This document shows positions 60,240 through 64,000 of a DNA stretch of 64,000 nt, one piece after another (within the stretch, counting starts at the first letter, position 1; each line of letters opens with the position of its first letter). The position numbers and the translations under genes are program-made. The notes beneath the pieces are model-generated. The model saw nothing but the letters and a program-made list of their open reading frames with translations. It was not told the origin of the DNA and did no database searches. The DNA is from Diphasiastrum complanatum (taxonomy: Eukaryota > Streptophyta > Lycopodiopsida > Lycopodiales > Lycopodiaceae): the NCBI GenBank assembly GCA_029204225.1, contig CM055097.1, forward strand, positions 4,803,125 to 4,867,124, given 5' to 3'.

Positions 60240-61150
60240 AAGCTTTATTAACGTCTTTTGGGCACCCGTGGGTGCATAAGACCAAAAAGAAAATATGTAC
60301 AAGCAACAGTGGGAGCATCATCCATAGGAGGACGTGGCCGTAAAATGCTATAAACTAGCTACGAATGAAAGTAGAACAAAACAGAAGTGAAATAAGCCCA
60401 CAACCCGGGCCAGGTATAACAGAAGAACTACAGAAAAAGTACCAATGCCCACAACCTGGGCCAGGTGGAGAATAAGTACATATCAGCGAAAGTAAGTGTG
60501 AAGTGTTCACTGAGTGGACCGTACAGTGGGCCCCGATGGAGGCGAGTGCCGACTACATCTGGGCTTTTTCCGCGGTGGCACAGCGATAGGAATCTCATCA
60601 TCGGAGTCATCAGCATGTGCTCGAGTCCGAAAGAAGCCAGTGAGAAGCAGTTGTCGGGAGTCTAACCCCAGGTGATCTGGTACAGGCAGATGAGACCGAC
60701 GGAGAGTAAGCATCTCACGAACAAGAAGTCCCAAGCAACGAGCATCCGGATACGAGACAAAACTGCGAAGTGTATGCGGGCCATCGCGAAAGAGACAATA
60801 ATACCTCCCCCGTTTCTCATAATACAACGGACATCTGAGGAGGAAATGGGCTTCATCTTCCACCTCTTGCTCATTCAAATGGAGCAGAGAACACATCATT
60901 TTGGCATTCATTCACTCAAGGGCTTTCATGGATTGGGCGACATAGACGACGCTCCCAGGGGATATCCCATGCACGACCGGCCTCAATAGCAAGCTGATGA
61001 GAGGAAATGCACAACTACCCAAGACGATAGCGCAGGCCGTGTGATAGGGGCTGTGAGAGATAGAGCAAACCAGAAGGATCCAGAGAGAGGAAGTGTGTCT
61101 TGTAATAGCTCAGTCGAATACGGGAAGGTGGGAGGGAGCTCCAAGTCTGC
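60150..61150 (-). mobile_element. 5'-truncated LINE with (TC)n tail
   Basis: On the minus strand: LINE ORF2 C-terminus with AIEAGRAWDIPWERRLC, EDEAHFLLRCPLYYEKRGRY, ARCLGLLVREMLTLRRS and DDSDDEIPIAVPPRKKPR. Then a 3' UTR with GCACCCACGGGTGC (small hairpin), AATAAAG, and an uninterrupted TC tract (60150-60236 as GA on +). The HFL..CP.Y motif belongs to the zinc-binding end of LINE reverse transcriptases. RT itself is missing. Confidence 0.78.
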
Positions 61151-61154
61151 TGCA

Positions 61155-61450
61155 TAGCTACATCAGCAGTGAAGGAGATAATTTGGCTAAGGAGGCTGCT
61201 GCAGGATCTGCAATTCTCTCAGATCGGTCCAACAATACTCCAGTGCGACAATCAGAGCTGCATAGCTCTATCTCTGAACCCACGAACTCATAATAGAACT
61301 AAGCATATAGAATTCAATTCCATTTTCTTAGAAAGAAAGTTCAGAATAAAGATGTTGTACTAAGTTACTGTCGTACAAATAGTATGTTGGCTGATATTTT
61401 GACAAAGCCATTTTCTAGAGAAGTTATGGACTCGGCTCATTACATTCGCC
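61155..61450 (+). pseudogene. Copia RNase H C-terminus
   Basis: KEIIWLRRLLQDL, TILQCDNQSCIALSLNP, RTKHIEFNSIFLERKF, then LADILTKPFSREVMD: the end of copia pol (family DNQSCIAL, RTKHIE, LADIFTKPL). Truncated at its 5' end beside the LINE. Confidence 0.88.
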
Positions 61451-61489
61451 ATGTCCATTTACATTTACTTTACTTTATGCATAAGCAGG

Positions 61490-61872
61490 CTTTGGGCCCT
61501 TTTTTATTCATTATTTGACATTTAGACTATATGGTTGGCCTTGGGCCCTATTATTGACATTTAGACCATATTATTGGCCTTGGGCCCTATGATTCACTAT
61601 ATTGGTTATTTGGTCATATTACTGAGAGTGGGGGCCTTCTTGGAGGGCGCACTATTTTCCCTCTCAGTTTGGCCCTAGCCACTGGAAGCTTCCTTTTAGG
61701 GCTTCCTCTTGGCTATAAGTAGGGATTCTGTGTCATTTGTTACTTGGCTTATGATATGATCTCCTTCTTTAGTCTCTTTAAGCTTTCTCTCTCCTGCTTT
61801 CTAGGGTTAAGTCTTGCTTATGTGATGCTTTCATAGACTAAATCTAGATCAGCCGTGGCTACGTTCATAACT
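61490..61872 (+). repeat. 5' LTR (partial definition) of a gypsy element
   Basis: It ends just before TGGTATCAGAGC at 61873. Its start is uncertain: the sequence runs straight out of the copia end. It contains two to three ~50-bp tandem units with TTGGCCTTGGGCCCTA (about 61490-61590). TATAAGTAGGG near 61714 could be the LTR TATA region. Confidence 0.6.
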
Positions 61873-61884
61873 TGGTATCAGAGC
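61873..61884 (+). other. Primer-binding site (initiator Met tRNA)
   Basis: TGGTATCAGAGC followed by ACTTT; same class of PBS as at 1907. Confidence 0.9.
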
Positions 61885-62950
61885 ACTTTCCTGAGCATCT
61901 CCATTGAGCAGATTTCTCTCTCACAGGAGGGCGCCCATCTTCAGCTTGGATCTTCACCATTTTTCAGCCGGACCTTCAGCATTTCTCCACACTTGTCTTG
62001 CAGATTTTCACGACGGATCGGAGGAGGACAGGCGCCCACTTGCTGCCCATTTCTAGCGCCCTCTTGCTGGCTGCCTACTACTGCATTTTCAGCCTTTTTC
62101 CTCCCCTATTTTGGGCGCCCTACTGCCTCGTATTTGCTGCCCTATTGGGCGCCCTCATGCTTGCTGACCAGCGCCCTACTGCTCCTTCCTTTGCTGAAAA
62201 TTTCTGCTTTTTGCTGCCCCTATTCGCCACCTTCCATCAGCCACTCCTAGCGCCCTACCAACCCATCTTTTTGATCCAATTTTTTTTTGCCGTTTACTAC
62301 CTCTCTTGGATGCCCACACTCCACCATAGCTGGCGCCCTACATCCGCCTCAATTTCAGCTCACCCTCCTACACTGCTGTCTGTGTTCGCAACCCTACCCA
62401 TATCCGCCTCAATTTCAGCTCACCCTCCTGCACTGCTGTCTGTGTTCGCAACCCTACCCCGGACAATACAAACACGCCTAGATGGTTAGAAAGCCACTCC
62501 CACCCAACTTCATCGCGCATCGGGATTGCTCCCCGTCTTTATCGCAAACTTTTTTTTACCCTTGAAGGGCGATCTCTGATTTTTCAGCCTTGTTTCCTCG
62601 CTGCCCATACCTCCTTTTTGTTATCACTTCCTTTCCTTGGCTGCTCCCTTTCCAGCCCCATAGTCCATTATTGTTTCCCATACTTTTACCCACCGTTTAC
62701 TCCACGTTGTCGGGCTCTTAGCATCTTTTTTGGAGGCTGCCCGGTACCTCGACATATCGCCGCTATTTTTCAGCTCACTTCCGGTTGCGGTTACGAGGTA
62801 TTTCTTACTTAGTTGTCCTTTCCGTTCATCTTACATCGCGAGTTCTATTGTGTCTTTTCATTGGCGTGCCTGTTATGACGACTTATGTCCTCTCCTTCAG
62901 TTCGTCTAATTGTTTAGCACATTTCTTTTCTCGCTTACTTTTTCTTCCTC
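61885..62950 (+). other. Long retrotransposon leader
   Basis: About 1.07 kb of C/T-rich DNA full of GGCGCCC words between PBS and gag. A 61-bp unit (ATCCGCCTCAATTTCAGCTC...) is tandemly duplicated at about 62341-62461. ORFs here appear compositional. Confidence 0.65.
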
Positions 62951-64000
62951 ATGGCTAGCTCACCCACTACACCTGCGAGTCATTCCGGACCTTTAGATGA
63001 ATAGTTTGCTGATATGCGTGACTCTCTTACTCTCCTCAGTAGTCGTTTCGACCAAATGATGACCGGTGTTACCACTCTACAGACCGGCTTTGCCACTATG
63101 CAGTCACAGATTGATTCCTTACAGCCACATGGACCTGGCAAAGCCCCTGTTCATTCATCATTTGAGTCTCCATTTGGACTTCCATCCTCGTCTACTTCCT
63201 TTGGCGGTGGGCCTCATTTTCCACCTAACCCACCACCCGGTTTTCCACGTCCTACAGCTCCTGAGTCACATTTTCCACGACATCTAGCTCCTGAGCCACA
63301 TTTTGCTCGAGATTTTCGTGATCGGGTACAGCTTGCCACCTATTCTGGTTCCTCTGACGGGAACTTGTTAGAGAATCGGTTTGCAAAGCTTGATACTTAT
63401 TTTCAGATTTACCCTAAGACTGATCCTCAGAAGATCCAGTTACATTTAGATGGACGTGCTGCCACTTGGTGGCGGGTCTACCGACTTGACCCTGATCGGG
63501 ACGGTCTCCAGTTATGGCCTACCTTTCGTCGTGATCTTCGTCATGCTATGATTGACCCTCAATGGCTGAGCCGCCAGCGTGATATATTCCGTAGTCTTAC
63601 TCAGACTGGTGATCTTTCTTCCTATACAGATCAGTTTATGGACCTTTCCTACCTCTTTACAAATCTTCAGCCCACCGAGCTTATTTCCTCGCTACATTGT
63701 TGGACTTCGTGGTGCTCTACGATACGATGTCTCTTCTTTCCGTCCACCCCACACTTGTTGAGGCCACGTCCCTTGCTAGTACTTTACAGCATAAGTACCG
63801 TGATCCTGCTCCCTTTCGCTTTTCTCGACCCTGTCCATCTCTTTCACCTCTACCATCTCCGGCCCCATCTGCCCCATCCATTGTCGTCCCAACCTCTTTC
63901 TCTTACTTCTCCCGCTCCTCGCCCTCCGCCTCCTCATCCTGCTTTTGTCCGACGTTACACGTCTGCAGAGTTCGCTGACATTCAGCAGAAGCATCTTTGC
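62951..64000 (+). pseudogene. Ty3/gypsy gag (5' part, broken)
   Basis: ATG at 62951 (MASSPTTPASHSGPLDE) with a TAG eighteen codons in, where glutamine is likely ancestral (CAG to TAG). It continues open through a Pro-rich segment and the gag core: LATYSGSSDGNLLENRF, LHLDGRAATWWRVYR, WPTFRRDLRHAMIDPQW and FRSLTQTGDLSSYTDQF. The frame is lost near 63690. The rest of the element lies outside the window. Confidence 0.82.

Larger units (their letters stand above)
59781..64000 (+). other. FAAH intron 15 (start; continues beyond window)
   Basis: GT donor at 59781. Filled by a LINE (60150-61150, minus), a copia 3' end (61155-61450) and the 5' part of a gypsy element (61500-64000). That this is an intron follows from the incomplete FAAH. 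Confidence 0.75.

Noticed and set aside
62951-64000. Gag-like sequence as a host gene
   Set aside because: PBS and leader upstream, gag core motifs, an early stop and a frameshift all point to a retrotransposon.

Overview
This looks like nuclear DNA of a land plant with a large, repeat-rich genome. A gymnosperm is my best guess, but that is an inference. The evidence is a split gene with GT-AG introns, chromovirus-type Ty3/gypsy and Ty1/copia elements with the plant-type TGGTATCAGAGC primer-binding site, LINE fragments, long TC/GA microsatellites, and very large introns (up to 10.6 kb) filled with transposon debris. No tRNA, rRNA, CRISPR array or bacterial-style operon was recognised.

The one clear host gene is a plant fatty acid amide hydrolase (FAAH, N-acylethanolamine amidohydrolase; amidase-signature family) on the + strand. 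I assembled it from 15 exons between 16767 and 59780. Every intron has GT and AG ends, the codon phases agree across all 14 complete introns, and the order follows Arabidopsis FAAH from the initiator Met to just before the C-terminal part. The 15 exons give about 499 codons. The predicted catalytic residues are Lys210 (exon 6), Ser286 (exon 8) and nucleophile Ser310 (first whole codon of exon 9). The last roughly 110-140 codons lie beyond the window, past a fifteenth intron of more than 4.2 kb.

Layout. 1-7475: a decayed SWIM-zinc-finger coding sequence split by a complete but defective 6.4 kb chromovirus, with two 1.08 kb LTRs and a 5-bp target duplication. 7476-16200: no convincing genes; a (CT)n tract, GC-rich hairpin repeats, duplicated segments and a foldback element. 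16200-16766: putative FAAH promoter and leader. 16767-28909: exons 1-3; intron 1 carries a perfect 23-bp-stem hairpin, a deleted gypsy element with LTR and a G-run block, and intron 2 carries scrambled copia. 28910-31918: a compact block of exons 3-7. 31919-45059: exons 8-10 and two large introns with a minus-strand gypsy fragment, microsatellites, a degraded gypsy unit, copia, and an ACTTAC-type periodic repeat. 45060-49090: exons 11-14, with a LINE in intron 13. 49091-59687: the 10.6 kb intron 14, with three tandem ~1.1-1.2 kb units of degraded gypsy DNA and another gypsy fragment. 59688-59780: exon 15. 59781-64000: start of intron 15, with a second LINE, a copia 3' end and the 5' part of another gypsy element.

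The most interesting points are the exon-by-exon FAAH reconstruction and its inflated introns; two related LINE copies whose 3' ends both run into long (TC)n tails; inverted gypsy copies in introns 1 and 7 that could pair around exons 2-7; tandem amplification of a gypsy relic; and the in-frame SWIM sequence across the chromovirus insertion. I did not find a clearly new multi-gene system.
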